Shown here in pieces: positions 42,060 through 50,114 of a stretch of DNA of 64,000 nt; position 1 is the first letter of the stretch, and each line of letters starts with the position of its first letter. The notes under the pieces were generated by a model. That model did no database searches. It was not told the DNA's origin and saw nothing but the letters and a program-made list of their open reading frames with translations. The DNA comes from Pseudomonas berkeleyensis (GTDB taxonomy: Bacteria; Pseudomonadota; Gammaproteobacteria; Pseudomonadales; Pseudomonadaceae). The DNA lies in contig NZ_CP059139.1 in the NCBI RefSeq assembly GCF_014109765.1, forward strand, positions 248,001-312,000. The letters run 5' to 3'. A program made the translations under genes and the position numbers.

Positions 42060-43192
42060 GTCGTGAGTTCTCTCTCGGCGCAACAGGCTTCGGCCTGATC
42101 GCCGTGTGCTACGGCTTTGCCCGTTTCGCCTTCGGCTTGTTCCTGCCGCAGATCGATGCGGATCTCGCCCTGGCGGATGCCGTGGGCGGGCTGATCGCCG
42201 GTGGCTCGTTTCTGGGCTACTGCCTTGCCATTGTCGTGGCTGCGCAGTTGACCGAACGCATGGGGGCTCGTGCCGTTGCCGTCGTGGCCGCGCTGATTGC
42301 GGCCTTGGGCATGCTGGGTATTGCCCTGGCGCCCTCTGCGGCGTGGCTTGCCGCTGCGGTTCTGTTGGCCGGGGTGAGTACTGGATTGGCATCGCCGCCC
42401 ATGGCGGCCGCTGTGGCTGCGATCGTTCAGCCTGAGCGGCAGGACGCCAGCAATACCCTGATCAATGCTGGCACCAGTGCCGGTGTGATCCTATCCGCTC
42501 CCGTCGCCCTGATGATCGGCGGTGAATGGCGCCTGGCCTACGGCGTCTTCGCTGCGGCGGCATGTGTGCTCGCGGTGTTGGCGGCTCGCCATGTTCCGAA
42601 TACGGCTTGCTCACGAAGGCAGGCTGATGCCGGTCGGCCTCCGTTCAGTACGGCGCTCAGACGCCTGGTGGTCGCCTCTTTGCTGATGGGCGCAGCCAGC
42701 ACGGCGCTGTGGTCGTTCGGCAGCCAGATCGTGTCGTTGCGTCTGGGTTGGGAAGGCGCTGGGGCGGGGTTGCTCTGGGTGGTCATCGGCGTCGCCGGCA
42801 TCGCTGGCGCAGGTGCGGGCAGCCTGATCGCCAAGTTGGGTGTCGACCGGGCGCATCGAGCGTGTCTGGGCGCATTGGCGCTCGCTATCGTTCTGGTCGG
42901 CATTGGCAGCACGCCGATCATGGTGCTTGTAGGCGGCGCGCTGTTTGGTGCGGCCTACATCACCTTGAGTGGCCTCTATCTGGTCTGGGGTGTTTCGGCG
43001 CTGCCTGAGCGCCCCGCGACCGGGCTGACGGTCGCCTTTCTCAGTATCGCCGTCGGCCAGACGCTGGGGGCTCCCGTGTTTGGTGGGCTGGCGAGTTGGT
43101 TGAGCATGGATTACGCCATTGCCTTGTTCGCGCTGCTGGCGCTGACTGCCGGAACGATGCGTTCCTCCTCGACGGTGGCGCTCGCGCGCTGA
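42056..43192 (+). CDS. MFS transporter (YbfB/YjiJ-like)
   Basis: 378 residues with about 12 hydrophobic helices. The start ATGFGLIAVCYGFARFAFGLFLP and the loop LTERMGARAVAV are typical of MFS, and the lengths match the YbfB/YjiJ family. Overlaps the TetR stop by four bases (ATGA), so the exported or imported compound is likely the TetR inducer. Confidence 0.9.
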   Translation: MSREFSLGATGFGLIAVCYGFARFAFGLFLPQIDADLALADAVGGLIAGGSFLGYCLAIVVAAQLTERMGARAVAVVAALIAALGMLGIALAPSAAWLAAAVLLAGVSTGLASPPMAAAVAAIVQPERQDASNTLINAGTSAGVILSAPVALMIGGEWRLAYGVFAAAACVLAVLAARHVPNTACSRRQADAGRPPFSTALRRLVVASLLMGAASTALWSFGSQIVSLRLGWEGAGAGLLWVVIGVAGIAGAGAGSLIAKLGVDRAHRACLGALALAIVLVGIGSTPIMVLVGGALFGAAYITLSGLYLVWGVSALPERPATGLTVAFLSIAVGQTLGAPVFGGLASWLSMDYAIALFALLALTAGTMRSSSTVALAR

Positions 43193-43207
43193 AGCTTTTG
43201 ATGCGCA

Positions 43208-43232
43208 GAAAAAGGCCCGCGTCAGGCGGGCC
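43208..43232 (-). terminator. Terminator downstream of the cupin gene
   Basis: GGCCCGC (43214-43220) and GCGGGCC (43226-43232) pair around GTCAG. On the minus strand TTTTT follows, so it ends the cupin transcript. Confidence 0.85.
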
Positions 43233-43300
43233 AAAGGGTGACAAGCAACAACAGGATTCGGTGGGCCCGGAACCAGTCCGTAAGGCTCGGGGTCAGGTGC

Positions 43301-43660
43301 TTAGTTGGGCTCGAAGATCACGTAGACCTTGCGGCAGGCTTCCAGCACCTCCCAGGTGCCGGAGAACCCGGCAGGGATGACGAAACGGTCACCGGCGCGT
43401 ACGGTCTTGGCGTTGCCATCGGCATCACGCAGCACGGAAACGCCCTGCAGGATCTCGCAGTATTCGTGCTCGGTGTAGCTCACCGTCCACTGGCCCACGG
43501 CGCCTTCCCAGATGCCGGTGCTGAACTGGCCGCACGGGCTGCTGTAATGGTTGCGCACGCTTTGCTCGGGGTCGCCCTTGAGCACTTTTTCCGGTGCGGG
43601 GCGGTAGTGTTCGGCGGCCGTGCCGGCCTGGGCGAAGTCGACGATCTGTTCGATGTTCAT
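43301..43660 (-). CDS. Cupin-domain protein (EutQ/Cupin_3-like)
   Basis: 119 residues from ATG 43660. The cupin core reads YTEHEYCEILQGVSVLRDADGN then VRAGDRFVIPAGFSGTWEVLE when cut in the middle; histidine and glutamate ligands of a typical cupin 1 are only partly kept. Such small cupins occur next to amine-oxidising pathways. Divergent from the aldehyde dehydrogenase gene at 43916 with 255 bases between. Confidence 0.82.
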   Translation of the reverse strand: MNIEQIVDFAQAGTAAEHYRPAPEKVLKGDPEQSVRNHYSSPCGQFSTGIWEGAVGQWTVSYTEHEYCEILQGVSVLRDADGNAKTVRAGDRFVIPAGFSGTWEVLEACRKVYVIFEPN

Positions 43661-43915
43661 CTGGCTGTTCCGTGGTGTCGGTGGCGGCAACTGCGCGGCC
43701 AGCAGGGCCGCGACGGCAAAGTCATGGCCGCAGTCTATGTTTAAAAAAACGAACATGACAAGGGCTTTTGCCCGCCTATGTCAAAAATATTGAAAAGCCA
43801 CGGCCCTCTGGTTTAGTGTGGTGAACAGGATTTGGCCAGCGGCCTGGCCTTGCAGAATTATTGACAGTGCGTGCCCTCGCGGGCGCCGCTTCCACCTATT
43901 GAAGAGGATGCCGGA

Positions 43916-45409
43916 ATGACTAGCCTGACCCGTGCCGACTGGGAACAGCGTGCCAAGACCCTGACCATCGAAACCCGTGCTTTCGTTCACGGCGAGTATC
44001 GCGCCGCCGAGTCTGGCGCCACCTTCGAGTGCATCAGCCCGGTCGATGGTCGCCTGCTCGGCCTGGTGGCCAGCTGTGATCAGGCCGACGCCGAGCTGGC
44101 GGTCAAGGATGCCCGCGCCACGTTCGACTCCGGTGTCTGGTCGCGCCTGGCGCCGGCCAAGCGCAAGAAGGTGATGATCCGTTTCGCCGAACTGATCGAG
44201 CAGCATGGCGAGGAGCTGGCGCTGCTGGAAACCCTCGACATGGGCAAGCCGATCAGTGACGCGCTGAGCATCGACGTGAGCAGCGCGGCGAATGCCATCC
44301 GCTGGAGCGGCGAAGCCATCGACAAGATCTACGACGAAGTCGCCGCCACCGCCCACGATGAGCTGGGCCTGGTCACCCGCGAGCCGGTTGGCGTGGTCGC
44401 TGCCATCGTGCCGTGGAACTTCCCGCTGCTGATGACCTGCTGGAAGCTTGGTCCGGCGTTGTCCACCGGTAACTCGGTCATTCTCAAACCATCCGAGAAG
44501 TCGCCGCTGACCGGTATCCGTATCGCCCAGCTGGCCATCGAGGCCGGTATTCCGGCCGGTGTGTTCAACGTGCTGCCGGGCTTCGGCCACACCGTGGGCA
44601 AGGCCCTGGCCCTGCATATGGACGTCGACACCCTGGTGTTCACCGGTTCGACCAAGATCGCCAAGCAACTGATGATCTACGCCGGTGAGTCGAACATGAA
44701 GCGCGTCTGGCTGGAGGCCGGCGGCAAGAGCCCGAACATCGTCTTTGCCGACGCACCGGATCTGCAGGCCGCCGCCGAATCCGCCGCCAGTGCCATCGCC
44801 TTCAACCAGGGTGAGGTGTGCACCGCCGGCTCACGCCTGCTGGTGGAAAACTCCATCAAGGATCGCTTCGTGCCCATGGTGGTCGAGGCGCTCAAGGCCT
44901 GGAAACCGGGTAACCCGCTGGATCCGGCAACCAATGTCGGTGCGCTGGTCGACACCACGCAGATGAACAACGTGCTGAGCTACATCCAGGCCGGGCATGA
45001 CGACGGCGCCAAGCTGGTGGCCGGCGGCAAGCGGGTGATGGAAGAAACCGGCGGCACCTATGTCGAGCCGACCATCTTCGACGGCGTGAACAACGCCATG
45101 CGCATCGCCAAGGAAGAAATCTTCGGCCCGGTGCTGTCGGTGATCGGCTTCGACAATCAGGACGAAGCCATCGCCATCGCCAACGACACCGTCTATGGTC
45201 TGGCTGCAGCGGTATGGACCAGCAACCTGTCGCGCGCTCACCTGGTTGGCAAGGCATTGCGCGCTGGTAGCGTGTGGATCAACCAGTACGACGGCGGTGA
45301 CATGACCGCGCCGTTCGGTGGCTTCAAGCAGTCCGGTAACGGCCGCGACAAGTCGCTGCATGCGTTCGACAAGTACACCGAGCTGAAGGCCACCTGGATC
45401 AAACTGTAA
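43916..45409 (+). CDS. kauB: Gamma-glutamyl-gamma-aminobutyraldehyde / 4-guanidinobutyraldehyde dehydrogenase
   Basis: 497 residues, the length of Pseudomonas KauB/PuuC-like enzymes. Seen are VGVVAAIVPWNFPLLM, VFTGSTKIAKQL, general base E in VWLEAGGKSPNIVFADAPD and nucleophile C in FNQGEVCTAGSRL. It oxidises aminoaldehydes from putrescine or arginine breakdown to GABA-type acids, which gabT and gabD then use. ATG 43916 has AGAGGA upstream. A puuB-like oxidase lies at 50115. Confidence 0.85.
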   Translation: MTSLTRADWEQRAKTLTIETRAFVHGEYRAAESGATFECISPVDGRLLGLVASCDQADAELAVKDARATFDSGVWSRLAPAKRKKVMIRFAELIEQHGEELALLETLDMGKPISDALSIDVSSAANAIRWSGEAIDKIYDEVAATAHDELGLVTREPVGVVAAIVPWNFPLLMTCWKLGPALSTGNSVILKPSEKSPLTGIRIAQLAIEAGIPAGVFNVLPGFGHTVGKALALHMDVDTLVFTGSTKIAKQLMIYAGESNMKRVWLEAGGKSPNIVFADAPDLQAAAESAASAIAFNQGEVCTAGSRLLVENSIKDRFVPMVVEALKAWKPGNPLDPATNVGALVDTTQMNNVLSYIQAGHDDGAKLVAGGKRVMEETGGTYVEPTIFDGVNNAMRIAKEEIFGPVLSVIGFDNQDEAIAIANDTVYGLAAAVWTSNLSRAHLVGKALRAGSVWINQYDGGDMTAPFGGFKQSGNGRDKSLHAFDKYTELKATWIKL

Positions 45410-45420
45410 CGGTAGCGGGG

Positions 45421-45536
45421 CGATCTCCTGGTCGTCGGCCATACGGCGTTGCGTCCTCGCTTTCAATGCTCACGTACTGCAGTACGCTGCGCTTGAAGGC
45501 TCCGGGGCGCCTTGCCTGGCCTTAGCCCAGAAGATC
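45421..45536 (-). repeat. Diverged relative of the inverted-repeat element (copy D)
   Basis: Read on the minus strand it has the same order of blocks as copies B and C: GATCT, GGCTAAGGCCAGGCAAGGC (for GCTAGAGCCATACAAGGC), a central hairpin CGTACTGCAGTACG (45473-45486), GTGAGCATT, then GGCCGAC and GATCG. Overall identity is clearly lower than among A-C. Lies just after kauB. Confidence 0.55.
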
Positions 45537-45586
45537 TTTATCGAAGTTGGTTTCGGTAGAAGATCTGTTTTAAAACGCTCTACCTG

Positions 45587-45617
45587 CGGCCGGACTCCCT
45601 GATGAGGAGTCCGGCCG
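45587..45617 (+). terminator. Stem-loop upstream of the MFS gene
   Basis: CGGCCGGACTCC pairs perfectly with GGAGTCCGGCCG around CTGATGA, followed by TTGTCTTT. Probably the terminator of kauB. Confidence 0.75.
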
Positions 45618-45655
45618 TTGTCTTTGCAGACGCTCGTTAACGAAGGAACTCGGCA

Positions 45656-46804
45656 ATGCGTTGGGGCACCTATTTCGCCGTCTGTTCGGCGGTCATCAGC
45701 ATCGGTCTGGCGCTGGGCGTGACCATGCCGCTGGTTTCGTTGCGCCTGGAGAGCTGGGGCTACGACTCCTTCGCCATCGGCGTGATGGCGGCCACGCCAG
45801 CCGTCGGTGTGCTGCTTGGCGCTTCGCTGGCCGGGCGTCTGGCGGCGCGCTTCGGTACCACCGGGCTGATGCAGATGTGCCTGCTGCTGGGCGCGGTGTC
45901 GGTGGCGGCGCTGGCGTTGGTGCAGAACTACGCGGTCTGGATTGGCTTGCGCCTGTTCATTGGCGTGGCGCTGACCGTGGTGTTCATCCTCGGCGAAAGC
46001 TGGATCAATCAGCTCGCCGTGGAAAAATGGCGCGGCCGCCTGGTCGCCTTGTATGGCACGGGCTACGCCCTCAGCCAGCTCAGCGGGCCGTTGCTGCTGA
46101 CGGCGCTCGGTACGGCCACCGACGCCGGCTTCTGGACGGGCGTGTGCCTGCTGATCGGTGGTTCGCTGATCCTGCTCGGGCGTACCGGTGCGCCCAAGGT
46201 GGATGCACACAGCGCCTCGGGGCGTGGCCTGCTGGTGTTCTGCCGCAAGCTGCCGGCGATTGCCTGGGCAGTGATGCTGTTCGCTGCCTTCGAAGCGATG
46301 ATGCTGACCCTGTTGCCGATCTACAGCCTGCGCCAGGGCTTCACCCAGGAGGTGGCGCTGTTCATGGTCAGCGTGGTGGTGGTCGGTGACGCGGTGCTGC
46401 AACTGCCCATCGGCTGGTTGGCGGATCGCATGTCCCGGCAGTTGCTGTTCCGCGGCTGCGGTGTCGTGCTGCTGCTGTCCAGCCTGGCGATTCCGCTACT
46501 GCTGCATACCCCGATGATGTGGCCGGTGCTGGTGTCGTTCGGTGCCAGCGCGGGCGGTTTGTTCACCCTGTCGCTGATCATGATCGGTGAGCGCTACCGC
46601 GACGATGAGCTGGTGCGCGCCAATGCCCACATCGCCCAGCTGTGGGGCCTGGGCTGCCTGATCGGGCCGCTGACCACTGGCGCGGTCAGCCAATGGCTGA
46701 GTGGCCATGCGCTGCCGCTGCTGATGGCCACCGGCGCCTTCGTGTTCATCATCCTCGCCAGTCGGCGGGGTGCCTTCAGCGAGATGGAAACGGCGCGCTC
46801 CTGA
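45656..46804 (+). CDS. MFS transporter (YcaD-like)
   Basis: 382 residues with about 12 hydrophobic helices; early LESWGYDSFAIGVMAATPAVGVLLGASL (read in parts) and RLFIGVALTVVFILGESWI are family-like. Close to YcaD-type MFS proteins with unknown substrates. AAGGA precedes ATG 45656. Converges with the MocR gene, 6 bases between stops. Confidence 0.88.
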   Translation: MRWGTYFAVCSAVISIGLALGVTMPLVSLRLESWGYDSFAIGVMAATPAVGVLLGASLAGRLAARFGTTGLMQMCLLLGAVSVAALALVQNYAVWIGLRLFIGVALTVVFILGESWINQLAVEKWRGRLVALYGTGYALSQLSGPLLLTALGTATDAGFWTGVCLLIGGSLILLGRTGAPKVDAHSASGRGLLVFCRKLPAIAWAVMLFAAFEAMMLTLLPIYSLRQGFTQEVALFMVSVVVVGDAVLQLPIGWLADRMSRQLLFRGCGVVLLLSSLAIPLLLHTPMMWPVLVSFGASAGGLFTLSLIMIGERYRDDELVRANAHIAQLWGLGCLIGPLTTGAVSQWLSGHALPLLMATGAFVFIILASRRGAFSEMETARS

Positions 46805-46810
46805 ATCCGT

Positions 46811-48265
46811 TCAGCGCCACTGCCCGACTTCCTGGGCCTGCTGCAGATCGGCCTCTTCGATCAGTTCGGCGATGGTCGCGCCGATCTGCTTCACCGCCGC
46901 CTCGATGGTCGCGCTCGGTGGCTCGGCGTAGTTGAGGCGGATGCAGTTACGGTACTTGCCGGCTGCGGAGAAGATGCTGCCCGGTGCAATCTGGATCTTG
47001 TGCGGCAGCAGGGCGCGGTTGAGCTTCTGACTGTCGAACCCCTGGGGCATCTCCACCCACAGCATGAAGCTGCCCTGCGGGCGGCTGATCCGCGTGCCGG
47101 CCGGGAAATAGCGGCTGACCCAATCCACCATCAGGTCGCGGTTACGCAGGTACTGTGCGCGCAGGCGCCGTAGGTGCGGTTCGTAATGACCGTCCTTGAG
47201 GTATTCGGCCAGGGCCAGTTGCGGCAACTGTGCGGTGCTGCCGGTGCCCAGGTATTTCATGTGCACCACCTGCTCCAGATAGCGCCCCGGAGCGATCCAG
47301 CCGACCCGCAGACCCGGTGCCAGGGTCTTGGAGAAGGAACTGCAGAACAGCACGCGACCATCCTCGTCGAAGGACTTGATGCTGCGCGGCCGTGGGTAGC
47401 TGTAGGCGAGGTCGGCGTAGACGTCGTCCTCGATGATCGCCACGTCGAAGCGCTGCGCAAGGGCTACCAGGGCGCGCTTGTTGGCGTCGGGCATGATGTA
47501 GCCGAGCGGATTGTTGCAGTTGGGCGTGAGCTGGATGGCCTTGATCGGCCATTGCTCCAGGGCCATTTCCAGAGCGTCGAGGTTGATCCCGGTGAGCGGG
47601 TCAGTGGGCAGCTCCAGCGCCTTCATGCCGAAGCCCTTGAGCGCCTGCATCACGCCATGAAAGCTTGGCGAATCGACTGCGACGATATCGCCGGGCTGGC
47701 AGATGGCGCGCACTGCTGCCGACAGCGCTTCGTGACAGCCGGTGGTGATCACCAGGTCTTCGGCGGCCAGTTGGCAGCCGGAGTCGAGCATCAGCCGGGC
47801 GATCTGTTCACGCAGGCGAATATCACCGCGGATATTGCCGTAGGTGAGCACGTCCGGATCCTGCCGACGCGCCTGGCGAGACAGATTGCGCAGCAGCGGC
47901 TTCAGCGTCGGGCCGCTGATATCTGGACGACCGCGGCCCAGCGAGAGCACCTCGTGCCGACCTGGGCTACTGATCAGCTCCAGGACGTGATCCCACTGCG
48001 AAACCTCGACGGGACGCTGCGCTGCGCGACTTGTTTGCGGCAGCGCAGGCATTTGCCGCCCCAGTGGTACGAAGTAGCCGGACTTCGGCCGTGGCGAGGC
48101 CAGGCCCATGTCCTCCAGGTGACGGTAGGCCTGCTGCACCGTGCTGAGGCTGACGCCATGCTCCTGGCTGAGGCTGCGTACCGACGGCAGACGGTCGCCG
48201 GGGCGGTACAGCCCCTGCTCGATGCGGGTGCCGAGGAGCTTGGCCAGATTCAGATAGAGCGTCAT
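46811..48265 (-). CDS. MocR/GntR-type regulator with aminotransferase domain
   Basis: 484 residues. N-terminal GntR winged helix (about 1-70: LPSVRSLSQEHGVSLSTVQQAYRHL). Then a fold type I aminotransferase domain with the PLP lysine in CSSFSKTLAPGLRVGWI, N in PNCNNPLGY and D/Y in IIEDDVYADLAY. PLP is a sensing cofactor in this class rather than evidence of catalysis. Likely regulates the nearby MFS or LysE genes (inference). Confidence 0.9.
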   Translation of the reverse strand: MTLYLNLAKLLGTRIEQGLYRPGDRLPSVRSLSQEHGVSLSTVQQAYRHLEDMGLASPRPKSGYFVPLGRQMPALPQTSRAAQRPVEVSQWDHVLELISSPGRHEVLSLGRGRPDISGPTLKPLLRNLSRQARRQDPDVLTYGNIRGDIRLREQIARLMLDSGCQLAAEDLVITTGCHEALSAAVRAICQPGDIVAVDSPSFHGVMQALKGFGMKALELPTDPLTGINLDALEMALEQWPIKAIQLTPNCNNPLGYIMPDANKRALVALAQRFDVAIIEDDVYADLAYSYPRPRSIKSFDEDGRVLFCSSFSKTLAPGLRVGWIAPGRYLEQVVHMKYLGTGSTAQLPQLALAEYLKDGHYEPHLRRLRAQYLRNRDLMVDWVSRYFPAGTRISRPQGSFMLWVEMPQGFDSQKLNRALLPHKIQIAPGSIFSAAGKYRNCIRLNYAEPPSATIEAAVKQIGATIAELIEEADLQQAQEVGQWR

Positions 48266-48448
48266 GACAGTCGTCCGGTTGGTACAGGGTGTATGAACTG
48301 AGACCAGTACAGATCAGTGCGAAAATTCCCATTCAGGGAAAAAACTGTGGAATCTGTATGGAGTTAATAAGAGTTTTTTGAATCTGTCATGACTTTTCTG
48401 CTGGCGGCATTCTGATCTCCCATGACAGATGGCTACGGGAGCGCAAAC

Positions 48449-48673
48449 ATGACTGGGTTCAGCAAGACAGATTTTGCCGCAGTGGGCGAGGTTGTACGGG
48501 TGGCGGCAGGGAAGAGCGAGACTCGCTACTTCGGCCGCGACTGGCCGGCCTTCTGGCGTCGCCTGAATACCCGGCGCATGCTACTCAAGCTCAGCGACCA
48601 GCATCTGCGCGACATCGGCCTTACCCGTGCTCAGGCCGAGCGTGAGGCGAGCCGACCGTTCTGGACGTTATGA
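48449..48673 (+). CDS. DUF1127 small protein
   Basis: 74 residues from ATG 48449, which has GGGAG 7 bases upstream; an ATG at 48422 lacks one. The C-terminal half carries the DUF1127 pattern LLKLSDQHLRDIGLTRAQAEREASRPFW. Such small arginine-rich proteins are common in proteobacteria and in some cases act in RNA or phosphate regulation. Divergent from the MocR gene, and 35 bases before a LysE gene. Confidence 0.85.
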   Translation: MTGFSKTDFAAVGEVVRVAAGKSETRYFGRDWPAFWRRLNTRRMLLKLSDQHLRDIGLTRAQAEREASRPFWTL

Positions 48674-48708
48674 ATGAGGCCCTGCCAGGTTGAGATTGGG
48701 AGATTTTG

Positions 48709-49350
48709 ATGGTTCCGCTGAACGACTTGCTGCTGTTTGCCGGTGCAGCGCTGCTGATGGTGCTGACGCCGGGCCCGAACATGATCTACCTGATCTCGCG
48801 CTCCATTTGCCAGGGGCGCAAGGCCGGCGTGATCTCGTTGCTGGGTGTCATTCTGGGGTTTCTCGTGCACATGTTCGCCGCAGCACTGGGTATCACGGCC
48901 CTGTTTCTGGCGATTCCCATCGCCTATGACCTGCTCAAATGGGCGGGAGCAGCCTACCTGCTTTACCTCGCCTGGCAGGCTGTCCGGCCCGGTGCACGAT
49001 CACCTTTCGAAGCCCGGCAATTGCCTGCAGATCCGCCCTCGAGGTTGCTGTTGATGGGGTTTCTGACCAATGTGCTGAACCCGAAGATCGCCGTGTTCTA
49101 TCTGTCGATCTTCCCGCAGTTCGTATCGCCTGAGCATGGCTCGGTCTTCCAGCAGAGCATCCTGCTCGGGCTGACCCAGATCAGCGTCAGCTTCACGGTC
49201 AATCTGCTCATCGCACTGTTCGCCGGCAGCCTGTCGGCGTGGCTGGTGGGCAGGCCGCGCTGGCTGGTCGCGCAGCGCTACGTGATGGGCGGCGTGCTGG
49301 CCGGGTTGGCGGTGCGCCTGGTTTCCGAGCAACGCAAGGTCACGTCCTAG
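48709..49350 (+). CDS. LysE family exporter
   Basis: 213 residues with about six membrane helices; the N-terminal LTPGPNMIYLISRSICQG and the middle TNVLNPKIAVFYLSIFPQF are the LysE/RhtB signatures. Exports an amino acid or a related compound. GGGAG precedes ATG 48709. Likely co-transcribed with the DUF1127 gene. A second LysE gene follows. Confidence 0.92.
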   Translation: MVPLNDLLLFAGAALLMVLTPGPNMIYLISRSICQGRKAGVISLLGVILGFLVHMFAAALGITALFLAIPIAYDLLKWAGAAYLLYLAWQAVRPGARSPFEARQLPADPPSRLLLMGFLTNVLNPKIAVFYLSIFPQFVSPEHGSVFQQSILLGLTQISVSFTVNLLIALFAGSLSAWLVGRPRWLVAQRYVMGGVLAGLAVRLVSEQRKVTS

Positions 49351-49472
49351 CGCCCGACACGGATACATGTCGGTGCCCTGCGCTAGGGGGCACCGTGCGC
49401 ACTCGTTTTCGGGCACTGCCGTTCTGGAGGCTGCATTTGGGCCTGGGTAGTGAGACGGCTTTTGGTGGGTTT

Positions 49473-50078
49473 ATGGATTGGCATTTGCTGTTGTTGTTTT
49501 CTGCGGCCTTCACGGCCGCAGTTGCCGTGCCTGGGCCGAACGTTGCGTTTGCGGTTGCGCAGGCGCTCAAGCATGGAGTCAGGGCGACGTTGCCCGGCGC
49601 ATTCGGTTTCGGACTGGCAACCGCCGTCCACGCGACCGTGGTGCTGTTGGGCGTCGGTTTGCTCATCCATGACAACCGTTGGGTGCTGACTTATTTACGT
49701 TGGGGCGGGGGGATCTATCTTGCCTACCTGGCGTTCGGCTCCTTCTTCGCCACGTCCGAATCAAGCGACGCCAAGACGGAGATGTCGAGCCAAAGGAAGA
49801 TGTTCGCCGATTCCTTTCTCGTCTCCTTGACCAACCCCAAGGGGTGGTTGGCAAGCCTGCTCATTTACCCCGGCTTCATCAGCCCGCATTTTTCGTATGC
49901 CATCCAGGCTGTCGCCCTGAGTCTGACGGCGATGATCATTTCGCTGTCGATCTATGGCGGATACATGTTTCTCGCCCACAAGGCGCGTGCGGCTTTCGAC
50001 AACAAAGCCGCACTCAACAAAGTCACCGGTGTGATTTACGCAACGGTCGCGTTGTGCCTGGTTCTACTTCCATATTGA
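49473..50078 (+). CDS. LysE family exporter
   Basis: 201 residues, also LysE-type (AVAVPGPNVAFAVAQALKHG, VSLTNPKGWLASLLIYPGF). Only moderately similar to the preceding one. ATG 49473 with GGTGG upstream; the frame is open 78 codons further 5', overlapping the previous gene, which is not believable. 122 bases separate the two. Confidence 0.9.
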   Translation: MDWHLLLLFSAAFTAAVAVPGPNVAFAVAQALKHGVRATLPGAFGFGLATAVHATVVLLGVGLLIHDNRWVLTYLRWGGGIYLAYLAFGSFFATSESSDAKTEMSSQRKMFADSFLVSLTNPKGWLASLLIYPGFISPHFSYAIQAVALSLTAMIISLSIYGGYMFLAHKARAAFDNKAALNKVTGVIYATVALCLVLLPY

Positions 50079-50114
50079 GCACCCGCAATCAACGACGCCT
50101 CATCGATCACGGCA

